Assembly (NCBI RefSeq): GCF_003935895.2
Contig: NZ_CP054058.1
Location: 1,054,001 to 1,118,000 of the forward strand
Reading direction: 5' to 3'
Source of the DNA: Scandinavium goeteborgense
GTDB lineage: Bacteria > Pseudomonadota > Gammaproteobacteria > Enterobacterales > Enterobacteriaceae
DNA length: 64,000 nt
In this document: positions 1-14,383 of the stretch, piece after piece
How the letters are laid out: the number at the start of each line of letters is the position of its first letter
How positions within the stretch are numbered: position 1 is the stretch's first letter
Position numbers and translations under genes: made by a program
Notes under the pieces: generated by a model
What the model was told of the DNA's origin: nothing
Database searches by the model: none
The model's input: the letters and a program-made list of their open reading frames with translations, nothing else

Positions 1-1
1 A

Positions 2-1381
2 TCCAGTATCCGGATGGAGATTGACTCTAAACCGGAAGAACTCGACCGACTTGAACGCCGCATTATCCAGCTTAAGCTGGAACAGCAGGCTTTGAAGAAA
101 GAGTCTGACGAAGCCAGCCTGAAACGTCTGGATATGCTCAACGAAGAGCTGGACGATAAAGAACGTCAGTATTCAGAACTGGAAGAAGAGTGGAAAGCGG
201 AAAAAGCATCTCTGTCCGGGACGCAGACCATCAAGTCTGAACTTGAGCAGGCAAAGATTGCGATCGAACAGGCTCGCCGCGTCGGTGATTTAGCGCGGAT
301 GTCTGAATTGCAGTACGGCAAAATTCCGGAGCTGGAGAAACAGCTGGCGATTGCCGAGCAGTCTGAAGGCAAAACCATGCGTTTGCTGCGTAACCGCGTT
401 ACCGAGGTTGAGATTGCCGATGTGCTGGCGCGCTGGACCGGGATCCCGGTGGCGAGAATGCTGGAAGGCGAGCGTGACAAGCTGCTGCGCATGGAGCAGG
501 AACTGCACAGCCGAGTAATTGGTCAGAACGAAGCGGTGGAAGCTGTCTCCAATGCTATTCGTCGTAGTCGCGCTGGTTTGTCTGATCCGAATCGCCCGAT
601 TGGTTCGTTCCTGTTCCTTGGGCCGACCGGTGTCGGTAAAACCGAGCTCTGCAAAGCGCTGGCTAACTTTATGTTCGACAGCGACGATGCGATGGTCCGT
701 ATCGATATGTCCGAGTTTATGGAGAAACACTCCGTCTCGCGTCTGGTCGGTGCGCCTCCAGGATATGTTGGCTATGAAGAAGGTGGCTATCTGACCGAAG
801 CGGTTCGCCGTCGTCCTTATTCTGTCATCCTACTGGATGAAGTCGAGAAAGCGCATCCTGATGTGTTCAACATTCTTCTTCAGGTGCTGGACGATGGACG
901 ACTGACGGACGGGCAGGGGAGAACGGTTGATTTCCGCAATACCGTTGTCATCATGACGTCGAACCTGGGTTCCGACTTGATTCAGGAACGTTTCGGCGAG
1001 CTGGATTACAGTCACATGAAAGATCTGGTGTTGGATGTGGTTAGCCACAGCTTCCGTCCGGAGTTCATCAACCGTATTGATGAAGTAGTGGTCTTCCATC
1101 CTCTGGGTGAGAAACACATCGCCTCGATTGCGAAGATCCAGCTGCAGCGTCTGTACCAGCGTCTCGAAGAGCGCGGGTATGACGTACATATAGAAGATGA
1201 TGCGCTGGCGCTGCTGAGTGCCAACGGCTATGACCCGGTTTACGGCGCGCGGCCATTGAAACGCGCTATCCAGCAGCAGATTGAAAACCCGCTGGCACAG
1301 CAAATCCTCTCTGGAGAGCTGATTCCTGGGAAAACTATCCTGCTGAAAGTCAAAGACGACCATATTGTGGCAGTGCAGTAA
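2..1381 (+). CDS. clpB: Chaperone ClpB, C-terminal part (5' end outside window)
   Basis: ClpB is the cytoplasmic AAA+ disaggregase that works with DnaK to pull proteins out of aggregates. The frame is open from base 2, so the gene starts upstream; about 459 of the usual ~857 residues are present. Seen in order: the end of the coiled-coil middle domain (Glu/Lys/Arg-rich, first ~120 codons), the second AAA+ module with Walker A GPTGVGKT near base 620 and Walker B VILLDE near base 824, the pore-loop GYVGYEEGG, and the C-terminal D2-small domain ending IVAVQ. The Met at base 14 is internal, not the start. It lies directly upstream of an rRNA operon on the same strand, as clpB-rrnG does in E. coli. 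Confidence 0.97.
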   Translation, partial: SSIRMEIDSKPEELDRLERRIIQLKLEQQALKKESDEASLKRLDMLNEELDDKERQYSELEEEWKAEKASLSGTQTIKSELEQAKIAIEQARRVGDLARMSELQYGKIPELEKQLAIAEQSEGKTMRLLRNRVTEVEIADVLARWTGIPVARMLEGERDKLLRMEQELHSRVIGQNEAVEAVSNAIRRSRAGLSDPNRPIGSFLFLGPTGVGKTELCKALANFMFDSDDAMVRIDMSEFMEKHSVSRLVGAPPGYVGYEEGGYLTEAVRRRPYSVILLDEVEKAHPDVFNILLQVLDDGRLTDGQGRTVDFRNTVVIMTSNLGSDLIQERFGELDYSHMKDLVLDVVSHSFRPEFINRIDEVVVFHPLGEKHIASIAKIQLQRLYQRLEERGYDVHIEDDALALLSANGYDPVYGARPLKRAIQQQIENPLAQQILSGELIPGKTILLKVKDDHIVAVQ

Positions 1382-1394
1382 GTCACATAAATAC

Positions 1395-1424
1395 AAAAAC
1401 GGGCCCTCAGGGGCTCGTTTTTGT
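1395..1424 (+). terminator. clpB rho-independent terminator
   Basis: A short stem (ACGGGCCC pairing with GGGCTCGT around a TCAG loop) sits 14 bases after the clpB stop, with an A-run before and a T-run after, so it could also work in reverse. It separates clpB from the rRNA promoter region. Confidence 0.8.
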
Positions 1425-1505
1425 TTAAAAACCAGGCGAAAATTACCCTTCGGTATATCATTTGTATGAATTGCGAGCGATTGAAGGGTTTTTTTGAATT
1501 TATAC

Positions 1506-1533
1506 TTGCCGTCTCCTCAGAACTCCCTATAAT
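1506..1533 (+). promoter_or_regulatory. rRNA operon promoter P1
   Basis: A -35 box TTGCCG (1506-1511) and a perfect -10 TATAAT (1528-1533) are 16 bp apart and followed by a GC-rich discriminator (GCGCCTCC). The short spacer and GC-rich discriminator are typical of stringently controlled rrn P1 promoters. The A/T-rich bases just upstream are in the position of an UP element. Confidence 0.8.
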
Positions 1534-1625
1534 GCGCCTCCACTGACACGGAACAACGGCTCGCCAGCCGCCGGGTCAGAAGGGTTTCTCAGGAAATCCT
1601 GACAGAGAAAAGCGAAAATAAACGC

Positions 1626-1653
1626 TTGACTCTGAATGAGGAAAACGTATTAT
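1626..1653 (+). promoter_or_regulatory. rRNA operon promoter P2
   Basis: A -35 box TTGACT (1626-1631) and -10 TATTAT (1648-1653) with a 16-bp spacer lie about 120 bp after P1, the usual spacing of tandem rrn promoters. Confidence 0.75.
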
Positions 1654-1692
1654 ACGGGACCTCGAGTTAGCAAGCGAAAGCGCGTAACTCAC

Positions 1693-1704
1693 TGCTCTTT
1701 AACA
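1693..1704 (+). promoter_or_regulatory. boxA antitermination site in rRNA leader
   Basis: TGCTCTTTAACA matches the rrn boxA consensus bound by NusB/NusE (with SuhB) for antitermination. SuhB itself is encoded later in this window. Confidence 0.8.
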
Positions 1705-1839
1705 ATTTATCAGACAATCTGTGTGGGCACTCAAAGTGACATGGATTCTTAAACGTCGAAAGACGCTAAATAGAATACCAAGTCTTATGAGTGAACATAC
1801 GTAATTCATTACGAAGTTTAATTCATGAGCATCAAACTT

Positions 1840-3381
<1,542 letters not shown>

Positions 3382-3466
3382 CCTTAAAGAACCTGCCTTT
3401 GTAGTGTCCACACAGATTGTCTGATAGATGTAGAGAAGCAAGGCGTCTTGCGATTGAGACTTCAGT

Positions 3467-3542
3467 GTCCCCTTCGTCTAGAGGCCCAGGACACCGCCCT
3501 TTCACGGCGGTAACAGGGGTTCGAATCCCCTAGGGGACGCCA
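3467..3542 (+). tRNA. gltW: tRNA-Glu (anticodon UUC)
   Basis: A 76-nt cloverleaf in the 16S-23S spacer. The anticodon loop CTTTCAC puts TTC at 3501-3503, the T-arm has GGTTCGAATCC and CCA is encoded. A single tRNA-Glu in the spacer is the arrangement of E. coli rrnG, consistent with the neighbouring clpB. Confidence 0.98.
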
Positions 3543-3628
3543 CTTGCTGGTTTGTGAGTGAAAGTCGCCGGCCTCCCTATCTCAAAACTGATTTTACTGC
3601 GTAAGCGGTGAGTCATGTTTGAGATATT

Positions 3629-3640
3629 TGCTCTTTAAAA
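3629..3640 (+). promoter_or_regulatory. boxA in 16S-23S spacer
   Basis: TGCTCTTTAAAA is the second boxA expected just before the 23S gene; it re-arms the antitermination complex. Confidence 0.7.
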
Positions 3641-3775
3641 ATCTGGATCAAGCTGAAAATTGAAACGACACACTGTTTCCTTTCTCCGTAATAAGAAAGG
3701 AAAATACGGTGTGTTCGAGTCTCTCAAATTATTGCAAGTCGATGATGAATCGAAAGAAACATCTTCGGGTTGTGA

Positions 3776-6681
<2,906 letters not shown>

Positions 6682-6775
6682 ACAACGCCGAAGATGTTTT
6701 GGCGTGAGAGACACGATATTCAGCTTGAAACAGATTAACTGACAGACCCTGAAGGGTGTGTTGGTAAACAGAATT

Positions 6776-6895
6776 TGCCTGGCGGCAACAGCGCGGTGGT
6801 CCCACCTGACCCCATGCCGAACTCAGAAGTGAAACGCCGTAGCGCCGATGGTAGTGTGGGGTCTCCCCATGCGAGAGTAGGGAACTGCCAGGTAT
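6776..6895 (+). rRNA. rrf: 5S ribosomal RNA
   Basis: A 120-nt gene beginning TGCCTGGCGGC and ending ACTGCCAGGTAT; the ends pair to form helix I. It is the last gene of the rRNA operon. Confidence 0.98.
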
Positions 6896-6909
6896 CAAAC
6901 AAGTAAGAA

Positions 6910-6937
6910 ACCCCGACCGAAAGGCCGGGGTTTTTTG
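6910..6937 (+). terminator. rRNA operon terminator
   Basis: ACCCCGACC-GAAA-GGCCGGGG followed by TTTTTT, 15 bases after the 5S gene. The stem has one mismatch and a stable GAAA tetraloop. Confidence 0.9.
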
Positions 6938-7024
6938 CGTTTATACTCCTCATAGTCCATCCAGCAATACTTCCACCTCAACCTCCTACGACAATTCTTG
7001 ATTACTGATCCTGCTAACTGAATT

Positions 7025-7040
7025 TGTGCTTTTGATCACA
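7025..7040 (+). promoter_or_regulatory. Probable CRP site upstream of kgtP
   Basis: TGTGC-TTTTGA-TCACA differs by one base from the CRP core TGTGA-N6-TCACA. It lies about 110 bp before kgtP, a dicarboxylate uptake gene for which catabolite control makes sense. Function is inferred from the motif only. Confidence 0.6.
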
Positions 7041-7148
7041 AAGCATGATATAACAATTATGTAACATTTCGATCACTAATTGTTCTGCTGAAGTGATGCC
7101 CAACATCTGCATCGAGGCGGGGCTGGTTTTTGCTGGAGTATAATAACA

Positions 7149-8447
7149 ATGACCGAGAATACGTATTCATCCCGAGAGTCACTGATGGGCAGTGATTCAC
7201 GGCGTCGGGTCTGGGCTATCGTGGGGGCTTCATCAGGTAACCTTGTCGAATGGTTTGATTTTTACGTCTATTCGTTTTGCTCGCTCTATTTCGCCCATAT
7301 CTTCTTCCCCTCCGATAATACCACTACACAGTTGCTGCAAACCGCCGGTATTTTTGCTGCCGGTTTTCTGATGCGACCGATTGGTGGCTGGCTGTTTGGA
7401 CGTATTGCCGATCGCCATGGGCGGAAAAAGTCGATGCTGATTTCTGTCTGCATGATGTGCTTTGGTTCGTTGGTGATTGCTTGCCTGCCAGGGTATGCGA
7501 CGATTGGTACCTGGGCTCCGGCATTGCTACTGTTGGCTCGCCTGTTTCAAGGGCTTTCCGTTGGCGGAGAGTACGGCACTAGTGCAACCTACATGAGTGA
7601 AGTGGCGATTGAAGGCCGGAAGGGTTTCTTTGCCTCGTTCCAGTACGTAACGCTGATCGGCGGCCAACTTTTGGCTCTGCTTGTGGTCGTTGTTCTCCAG
7701 CAGGTGCTGAGCAGCGAAGATTTGCATGCCTGGGGCTGGCGCATTCCCTTTGCGCTTGGCGCCGTACTGGCGTTAGTCGCACTATGGCTGCGTCGTCAGC
7801 TGGATGAAACGTCACAACAGGAAACGCGCGCGCTGAAGGAAGCCGGATCGTTTAAAGGCCTGTGGCGCAATCGCAAAGCGTTCTTGATGGTTCTCGGCTT
7901 CACGGCCGGTGGTTCTCTGGTGTTTTATACCTTCACAACCTATATGCAAAAGTATCTGGTGAATACGACGGGTATGAGCGCTAGCGTGGCCAGTATCGTG
8001 ATGACCGCTGCGCTGTTTTGTTATATGGCGGTTCAGCCATTATTCGGTGCGCTATCTGACAGAATTGGCCGCCGTACGTCGATGTTGTGTTTCGGTGGAC
8101 TGGCCACCCTGTTTACCGTCCCCATTCTCACTGCGCTCCAGCATGTTCATTCCCCCTATGCTGCGTTTGCATTAGTAATGTGCGCCCTGCTGATCGCCAG
8201 TTTTTACACGTCGATAAGTGGGATCCTTAAAGCCGAAATGTTCCCCGCTCAGGTGCGTGCGCTTGGCGTTGGGTTATCTTACGCCGTCGCCAACGCGCTG
8301 TTTGGTGGCTCGGCAGAGTATGTTGCCCTGTCGCTGAAATCCGTGGGCTTCGAGAGTGCATTCTTCTGGTATGTCACGCTGTTAAGCGCGGTGGCGTTTG
8401 TGGTGTCGCTGATGCTGCACAGCAAAGGGAAGGGGTTACGTCTGTAG
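7149..8447 (+). CDS. kgtP: Alpha-ketoglutarate permease KgtP
   Basis: An inner-membrane proton symporter of the major facilitator superfamily (MHS family) that imports 2-oxoglutarate. At 432 residues it equals E. coli KgtP. Seen: about 12 hydrophobic segments, the family hallmark [14 protein letters not shown] near residue 28, MFS motif [14 protein letters not shown] in the first cytoplasmic loop and [10 protein letters not shown] in the second half. It stands alone between the rRNA operon and convergent yfiM, whose stop codon begins one base after the kgtP stop, leaving no room for a terminator between them. A CRP-like site lies upstream. Confidence 0.96.
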   Translation: MTENTYSSRESLMGSDSRRRVWAIVGASSGNLVEWFDFYVYSFCSLYFAHIFFPSDNTTTQLLQTAGIFAAGFLMRPIGGWLFGRIADRHGRKKSMLISVCMMCFGSLVIACLPGYATIGTWAPALLLLARLFQGLSVGGEYGTSATYMSEVAIEGRKGFFASFQYVTLIGGQLLALLVVVVLQQVLSSEDLHAWGWRIPFALGAVLALVALWLRRQLDETSQQETRALKEAGSFKGLWRNRKAFLMVLGFTAGGSLVFYTFTTYMQKYLVNTTGMSASVASIVMTAALFCYMAVQPLFGALSDRIGRRTSMLCFGGLATLFTVPILTALQHVHSPYAAFALVMCALLIASFYTSISGILKAEMFPAQVRALGVGLSYAVANALFGGSAEYVALSLKSVGFESAFFWYVTLLSAVAFVVSLMLHSKGKGLRL

Positions 8448-8448
8448 T

Positions 8449-8772
8449 TTATTGATGCGCCATCTGCCATACCGCATAGCCGGTTGTGGCGCCGGCGACA
8501 TCCCATACAAAATCTTTCCAACTCCAGCCGCTGCCTGACGGGCGGCTGTCCCACGCTTCTTTTCCTGTTCCAAGACTGAGTGAGAACATCAGGCCATAGG
8601 CGGCACTTCTGTTCTGACTGAATCCTTGATGCTGGGCATATTCGTTACCTGCAGCGGAAAGAATGGCGGAGGCAATAAAGTGCTGAGCCTTGTCCTGGCC
8701 GGTCCAGGCATCATTGGCCATATGACTGCAACCGCAAAGCCAGAGTGAAGACAGCAGAACCAAAATACGCAT
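8449..8772 (-). CDS. yfiM: YfiM family lipoprotein
   Basis: A 107-residue protein with a lipoprotein signal: short charged start, hydrophobic core, then LWLCGC with the lipidated Cys at about residue 15. The next residue is Ser rather than Asp, so the outer membrane is the likely destination. The mature part has the YfiM/DUF2279-like pattern [10 protein letters not shown], repeated small residues and [11 protein letters not shown]. No biochemical function is established for this family. It follows pssA on the same strand after a terminator and ends one base from the stop of convergent kgtP. Confidence 0.85.
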   Translation of the reverse strand: MRILVLLSSLWLCGCSHMANDAWTGQDKAQHFIASAILSAAGNEYAQHQGFSQNRSAAYGLMFSLSLGTGKEAWDSRPSGSGWSWKDFVWDVAGATTGYAVWQMAHQ

Positions 8773-8786
8773 AGCAGGCTCCCTGT

Positions 8787-8813
8787 AAAAAAGCCCCGGC
8801 CAATGCGGGGCTT
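8787..8813 (-). terminator. pssA terminator
   Basis: Read on the minus strand: AAGCCCCGCATTGGCCGGGGCTT followed by a run of T. It lies between the pssA stop and the yfiM start and should end the pssA transcript. Confidence 0.85.
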
Positions 8814-8818
8814 GAAGA

Positions 8819-10174
8819 TCACAGAATGCGGCTGATGAGCCTGTCGATTCGAATTCGACGCAGACGACGAATCAGCTTACGGACTTTAACCGGGTAATCG
8901 GCGATACTTTGCAGATCGCGATAATGATTCACCACGGTGGTATGTTTGCGGATCAGTTCCAGTTCTTTATCCCTAGCTTCGGCCAGCTGTTGTTTCGGAT
9001 CGTGGATAAGAATGGCGTTCTCCAGATCCAGTCGCCATGCGCGTGGGTTCAGGTTGTTGCCGGTCAGCAACATCCATTCATCGTCGACCCACATGCCTTT
9101 CAGATGGTAGCTATTATCTTCATCTTTCCACAAGCGAACCACCAACTGGTCGGTATTCACATAATACTGCAGTCGGCTAAGGAAACGGCGCAGGTTGATT
9201 TCATACAAATAAGGCAGCGCGCCGATGATTTTAAACGGCTGATCTTCTGGAATATAAAAGTCATTTGCCGTTTTATCACCAACAATGATTTCAACCTTTT
9301 TCCCCTGACGCAGCAGGTGGATAATGTTCCGCACTAACACTGCCGGGAGGTTGAAATAAGGCGTGCAAATCGTCAATTTCTCTTCGGTACACGGCATCAA
9401 ATGGAAGATCGTCTTGTTGAGCATGCTCGATTTTCCGAGACCAACCAGCGGCGTAACCGAGAGCTGTTCGTTATCAGCATCACCCTGGAAATGGTAACCG
9501 GTGTCACGCAGTTCCTGGCGATAGAGGCGAATATCGTTTTTGATTTCCGGGCTTTTCGGGCGCTCATTGTCATCAAGACGGTTTACACCCCGACCGTGCA
9601 CCAGATTCTGATCCACCCAGTCAAACATGATATCAGCCATCTGCGCATTACCAATCGACTGGTAGCGGTCGTAGCGATACTTCTCATGTTGATGCAGGTA
9701 AACGTCGTTCAGGCTGGCGCCGCTGTAAAGCACGCAGTCGTCGATAATAAAGCCTTTATAGTGCAGAACACCTAACGCCTCGCGGGTATTAACCGGCACG
9801 CCAAACACAGGCACATTCACGCCAGGGTTATCCTGAGCCATGCGGGTGTACCAATCGGCGTTGGTGTTGGATGCTGCGGCACCAATGCGTCCGCGCTGGG
9901 CACGGTGCCAGTCAACCAGGATACGGACATCGAGTTCGGGGCGATGACGCTTGGCGTCATAAATAGCCTGCAAAACCGCTTTACCGCCATCATCCTGTTC
10001 CAGGTAAAGGGCGATAATGCAGATGCGGCGAGTGGCGTTGGCGATTTTAGCCAACAGCGCTTGCCGAAAATCCGCAGGGGCGTAAAAGAACTCGACATCA
10101 TCAACTGACTGAGAAAGCTTAGGTAGTTGAGCAAGGTGTTGTTGATGCTTGTTGCGCTTAAATTTTGACAACAT
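8819..10174 (-). CDS. pssA: CDP-diacylglycerol--serine O-phosphatidyltransferase (phosphatidylserine synthase)
   Basis: Makes phosphatidylserine from CDP-diacylglycerol and L-serine, the committed step to phosphatidylethanolamine. It belongs to the phospholipase D superfamily, with two HKD motifs: [15 protein letters not shown] near residue 138 and [16 protein letters not shown] near residue 357. The Arg/Lys-rich C-terminus ([16 protein letters not shown]) fits peripheral binding to acidic membranes and ribosomes. The frame also has a GTG one codon upstream; I take the ATG at 10174, which gives 451 residues as in E. coli. A terminator follows and patZ lies upstream on the same strand. Confidence 0.96.
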   Translation of the reverse strand: MLSKFKRNKHQQHLAQLPKLSQSVDDVEFFYAPADFRQALLAKIANATRRICIIALYLEQDDGGKAVLQAIYDAKRHRPELDVRILVDWHRAQRGRIGAAASNTNADWYTRMAQDNPGVNVPVFGVPVNTREALGVLHYKGFIIDDCVLYSGASLNDVYLHQHEKYRYDRYQSIGNAQMADIMFDWVDQNLVHGRGVNRLDDNERPKSPEIKNDIRLYRQELRDTGYHFQGDADNEQLSVTPLVGLGKSSMLNKTIFHLMPCTEEKLTICTPYFNLPAVLVRNIIHLLRQGKKVEIIVGDKTANDFYIPEDQPFKIIGALPYLYEINLRRFLSRLQYYVNTDQLVVRLWKDEDNSYHLKGMWVDDEWMLLTGNNLNPRAWRLDLENAILIHDPKQQLAEARDKELELIRKHTTVVNHYRDLQSIADYPVKVRKLIRRLRRIRIDRLISRIL

Positions 10175-10288
10175 CACAGTGCGATTCTTCTCTGATTAAT
10201 CAAGGGTCCTCTGTACCATGCAGACGACAGAAGCGAGCAATAATACCATCAGTGCCAGCTAAAGTGGTCAACATTTCCAGCAGCTTAG

Positions 10289-12946
10289 TTACGATGACGA
10301 TGAGGATAGTCTTAATGTCAATCCGACAATGCCATCTTCAAGCTGGATGTCGACTTCAAAACCCAGCTTACGGGCCAGCGCAATCATTCCCTGGTTATTG
10401 GGCATGGTAATGCCATTCAAGCGCGATAGCCCATGTTCACGCGTATAATCGATGAGTTTTTCCAGCAAACGACGCCCCAGGCCAAGACCTTTTAAATCGG
10501 AACGCACCAGCACGGCAAACTCAGCATCAATATTATCCGGGTCTGAAATCGCGCGCGTAACGCCCAGGATCTCTGTCCCTGTCTCCGTGGAATGCACGGC
10601 GACAAATGCCATTTCACGATCGTAGTCGATCTGCGTCATATTGGCTAAATCGTCATGGGTAAATTCATTGATTTCACTGAAGTAGCGGTAATAGAGATCT
10701 TCTTTTGTGACCTGAGCTATGAACTTCTGCAACAGCGGCTCATCTTCCGGCAGGATCGGGCGAAACAGGCAGCGCTCACCGTTTTTCAGCTCGACCCACT
10801 CTTCAAATTGCTGCGGATACGGACGCACCGTTAAACGGCTTTCGCTATCCCCTTCAAACGGTCCGATTTCAAGCGTCACATCCAGCGCGGTAAATTCGTT
10901 CCCGGAGGCCAGCAAAGGATGAATATCCAGGCGCTGGATCTCCGGACAGTCGACAATCAGATTCGAAACCTGGACCAGAACCTGGCTGAGTCCAACCACA
11001 TCCAGCGGACGCAATGCGCTTCTGCCACGGATCTTTTTACTTTTAATCGCCTGAATCACCAGATAACGGGCGAGATTCATGTTCAACGGTGGCAATGCCA
11101 CGGCCGCCTGATCCTCTGCACGCCATTCCACACCGCCTTCGCCCAACATGATAAGCGGGCCAAAAAGCGGGTCGTATTCGACGACGATACGTAACTCCTG
11201 CGCGCCCGCGCGGTTCGCCATACTCTGAACTAACAGCCCGTGGATCCGCGCCTGAGGCCAGGTCATTTTCACGCGATCGAGGATGGCATCAGCAGCCTGC
11301 TGCACTTCTGCGGCGGTGCGCAGATACAACATTACCCCCTGAACTTCTGACTTATGCGGGATATCCGGCGAACGCAGTTTCAGCGCCACTGGATAGCCAA
11401 TCTGTTCGGCGATATGCACCGCTTCGGCACTGTCTGCGGCTATCCACGTCGGCAGCGTATGCATGCCGTAAGCTTTGAGGATGGGCTGAACTTCGTGCGT
11501 GTCGAGCGACGTGGCACCTTCCGCAATGGCGTGCTGGAGCAGGGCGTGGGCGTCGGCAGTATTGGCGGTCAGGTTGTCTGGTAACACCGGGGTTTCACGC
11601 AACTGCTTCTGATTGCGGCGGTATTCCACCATATGCATAAATGCGGTGATGGTACCTTCCGGTGTGCGGTAGGTGGGGATTCCGGCGTCGCTAAATAAGC
11701 GGCGCGCTTCCTGTGAGGAGTATTCCCCGCACCAGTTGGTTAACACGGTAACGTATTTGCCACGGGCGTGATGGCTGAGTGTCTCAATTAACGCCTGAGC
11801 GCTTTCGGTTCCCGGCGCGGCTGCACTCGGGGAATGGATGACCAACAGGGCGTCATAATCCTGGCTATCGAGCAAAATACTCAGTGCTTTTTGATAGTGG
11901 TCACTGCTGGCATCATCGCGCAGGTCGAGCGGGTTCGCCGCCTCTACGCTACCCGGCAGCGCGTCACCAAGACGGCTCAGCGTCTCGTCGCTGAGCGTGG
12001 CCAGCTTTCCGTTACGAAACCAAAGTTCGTCCAGCGCCAGCGCCGCAGGGGCGGCACCGTTACTGACTATCATCAGACGCTCACCACGTAGCGGCCGCAT
12101 ATGGCTCAGCGTTTCGACAGCGGAAAACAGCTCATGTGTATCCTGCACGCGCAATAAACCGGCTCGCTGAATGGCTGCATCCCAGGCCGGGTCCATTCCG
12201 GAGTTTACATGCAACAGGCGCTGAGCAGCCGGACTGCGTCCACTTTTAATGACCAGAATCGGTTTATTGCGCGAGGCGCTACGGGCGGCAGAAACAAAGC
12301 GCCGGGCGTCGCTGAGGTGTTCCAGATAGAGCAGAATGGCGCTGGTTTTACTGTCGCGGGCCAGAAAGTCGAGCAGGTCATCAACGTCGATGTCGAGGCT
12401 ATCACCCAAGGCGATAAAGTAGGAAAAGCCCATCTCGCGCTGCTGTGCCCAGTCAAGAATGGTATTGGACACCGCCGCAGATTGCGAAATAAAGGCTAGC
12501 TTACCGCGACGAATCGGTACTGGTGAAAAACTGGCATTCAGCCCTTGCCAGGGCGCAAGCAGCCCCAGACTGTTAGGGCCGAGCAGGCGCATTTGATAAC
12601 GGGCAGCGCAGGCTTTGAGTTCGCTGAACTGTTCCGGTGGCGCGGAAAGAATAATGCAGGTTTTACAACCTTTCTGCCCGAGCGCTTCCAGCAGCTCCAG
12701 ATTGCGTTTCGCATGGGTGCAGATAACCGCCAGGTCCGGCGTGAAGGGCAGGCTGTCGATATCAGGCCAGGCCAGCACGCCCAGCACCGCTTTCCAGGCA
12801 GGCGTCACCGGCAACACCGGCCCGCCAAAACCGCCGGCCAGCAGGTTGCGCATCATCAGATAACCCGCACGCTGCGGCTTCATTGATGCACCAATGACGG
12901 CTATTGATTTGGGTCTCAGTAACGCTTCCAGTCCCCGTTGGCTCAT
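10289..12946 (-). CDS. patZ: Peptidyl-lysine N-acetyltransferase PatZ (Pat)
   Basis: Acetylates lysines of metabolic enzymes such as acetyl-CoA synthetase, using acetyl-CoA, and so switches them off. The 885-residue layout is the full enteric form: an N-terminal CoA-binding/acyl-CoA synthetase-like region (ALLRPKSIAVIGAS at the start), a succinyl-CoA ligase-like middle, an ATP-grasp-like segment around residues 470-690, and a C-terminal GNAT domain (about 725-880) with the acetyl-CoA loop VRSDLKGLGLGRRLL. It starts 35 bases after tapT with a clear AGGAGAG site, so trxC-tapT-patZ may form one transcript. Confidence 0.95.
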   Translation of the reverse strand: MSQRGLEALLRPKSIAVIGASMKPQRAGYLMMRNLLAGGFGGPVLPVTPAWKAVLGVLAWPDIDSLPFTPDLAVICTHAKRNLELLEALGQKGCKTCIILSAPPEQFSELKACAARYQMRLLGPNSLGLLAPWQGLNASFSPVPIRRGKLAFISQSAAVSNTILDWAQQREMGFSYFIALGDSLDIDVDDLLDFLARDSKTSAILLYLEHLSDARRFVSAARSASRNKPILVIKSGRSPAAQRLLHVNSGMDPAWDAAIQRAGLLRVQDTHELFSAVETLSHMRPLRGERLMIVSNGAAPAALALDELWFRNGKLATLSDETLSRLGDALPGSVEAANPLDLRDDASSDHYQKALSILLDSQDYDALLVIHSPSAAAPGTESAQALIETLSHHARGKYVTVLTNWCGEYSSQEARRLFSDAGIPTYRTPEGTITAFMHMVEYRRNQKQLRETPVLPDNLTANTADAHALLQHAIAEGATSLDTHEVQPILKAYGMHTLPTWIAADSAEAVHIAEQIGYPVALKLRSPDIPHKSEVQGVMLYLRTAAEVQQAADAILDRVKMTWPQARIHGLLVQSMANRAGAQELRIVVEYDPLFGPLIMLGEGGVEWRAEDQAAVALPPLNMNLARYLVIQAIKSKKIRGRSALRPLDVVGLSQVLVQVSNLIVDCPEIQRLDIHPLLASGNEFTALDVTLEIGPFEGDSESRLTVRPYPQQFEEWVELKNGERCLFRPILPEDEPLLQKFIAQVTKEDLYYRYFSEINEFTHDDLANMTQIDYDREMAFVAVHSTETGTEILGVTRAISDPDNIDAEFAVLVRSDLKGLGLGRRLLEKLIDYTREHGLSRLNGITMPNNQGMIALARKLGFEVDIQLEDGIVGLTLRLSSSSS

Positions 12947-12981
12947 CGCACTCTCTCCTGGACTATCGTTCCTGAATGATT

Positions 12982-13680
12982 TTAAACGCTTTCTGGCTCC
13001 GTCACTGTGATGTTTCCCTTATGCTGAGGTTTTCCTGCCAGATAACGGGTGCGGAAACACTGAAAATGATTGCCCAGAGCGCCAGCGGCTGCGGTGTCAT
13101 TCGCTAAATCTAACAGCGCAATCGCCACTTCTGCCGTGCAGTACTGACCTTCAGCATGCGCTTCCCGCAGGTGATAGGCAGAGACGCGCGACAAATCGAC
13201 AGAAATCACCGGCAGGCCATCGAGATAAGGGCTCTTACGAAACATCTTCCGCGCTTCGGTCCAGGTGCCATCGAGCATAATAAAAAGCGGTGGTTTGCCT
13301 GACGGGGGGGCGGTAATGACTTCGCGTTCTGCCCCGGCATAAGATGCCGGAAAGACAACCATCGGCTGATAATCCGGATTGCGGACTAAATCGAGCAGCG
13401 GCTGCGGCGGCTCAGTACGCGACCATTGAAAGGCTTCGGTATCGGGAAGAATATCGGCAATCAGACGGCCAGTATTGCTCGGCTTCATCGGCTCGGTATC
13501 AAACATCACCAGACAAAAACGGCTCCGGGCAGTAGAAGGCGTCAGGGTTTCACACAGGCATTGTTTCAGCGGCAAAAGGCAGCGCTGGCATCGGCGAATG
13601 CGATTTCCACGGGCAAGAAACGGGCGAGTGGCGCGAGCGAGGCGTTCGGCGCGCAGGCGGAGTACGGCGTTATCAGTCAT
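12982..13680 (-). CDS. tapT: tRNA-uridine aminocarboxypropyltransferase TapT (DTW domain)
   Basis: Transfers the 3-amino-3-carboxypropyl group of S-adenosylmethionine to uridine 47 in tRNA variable loops (acp3U47). Formerly YfiP. The DTW-domain signature is visible as MLDGTWTEARKM, with the Cys cluster CQRCLLPLKQCLC near the N-terminus and PMKPSNTGRLIADIL. The open frame extends 17 codons further upstream, but homologues begin at MTDNAVLRLRAERLARATRP, which places the start at 13680 (232 residues). No strong ribosome site is visible there, so coupling to trxC, whose stop is 70 bases upstream, is possible. Confidence 0.9.
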   Translation of the reverse strand: MTDNAVLRLRAERLARATRPFLARGNRIRRCQRCLLPLKQCLCETLTPSTARSRFCLVMFDTEPMKPSNTGRLIADILPDTEAFQWSRTEPPQPLLDLVRNPDYQPMVVFPASYAGAEREVITAPPSGKPPLFIMLDGTWTEARKMFRKSPYLDGLPVISVDLSRVSAYHLREAHAEGQYCTAEVAIALLDLANDTAAAGALGNHFQCFRTRYLAGKPQHKGNITVTEPESV

Positions 13681-13749
13681 TTGGCGTTGTGCAGGAAAAA
13701 CGCCATTGTCGCAGAGGGGAAAGCGGGGCACAAGACGTGCCCCGGCAGA

Positions 13750-14175
13750 TCAGGCTTCGGTGGCTTCGTTCAGCCAACTGTCAAACGGTGCTTTAGGCAC
13801 TGCGCCGTTGAGCATGTCGAGCACTTCACCTTTATGGAAAATCATAATGGTTGGGATACTGCGAATACGGAAGCGTGCGCTAAGCTCACGTTCGGCTTCG
13901 GTATTCACTTTCACGAAACGCATTTTACCGCTGCGTTCTTCCGCGACATCTTCGAAAATGGGTGCGAAGTTACGGCACGGGCCGCACCACGGTGCCCAGA
14001 AATCAACCACCACCGGCAAATCGTCTTTCAACAATTTATCCAGCGTTTCACCGGTAGCATTGATAACATCGCCGTCAAACAGCTCGTGACCGCAACGGCC
14101 ACACTTAGCGGAGTCGTTAATACGATCGTCGGGGATACGGTTAAGCGCCTGACAACTGGCACAAACGGTATTCAT
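13750..14175 (-). CDS. trxC: Thioredoxin 2
   Basis: A cytoplasmic thioredoxin with an added zinc-binding N-terminus. Four zinc ligands are visible (C5, C8, C25, C28) and the redox active site is WCGPC with C64 and C67. Length is 141 residues against 139 in E. coli. It reduces disulfides in ribonucleotide reductase and other targets; in E. coli it is OxyR-induced, but I did not identify an OxyR site here with confidence. It is divergent from yfiF and heads trxC-tapT-patZ. Confidence 0.97.
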   Translation of the reverse strand: MNTVCASCQALNRIPDDRINDSAKCGRCGHELFDGDVINATGETLDKLLKDDLPVVVDFWAPWCGPCRNFAPIFEDVAEERSGKMRFVKVNTEAERELSARFRIRSIPTIMIFHKGEVLDMLNGAVPKAPFDSWLNEATEA

Positions 14176-14383
14176 AGCTAACCTCTGGGTAATCGGGTTG
14201 AGTCAACGGCCTGAGTGGCCGAAATGTTTCTTTAATGTTACGTATTATCGACGAGACTGTTTTAAAGGACAATGTGGTTTATTCAATGAATATAATAGTC
14301 GCAGTCTTTGGTACGAAATCATGGCGAAGCTCGGACACATCGGGTAATCTTCGCGCTTCGCGCAGCGCAGGTGGAGAATAAAG

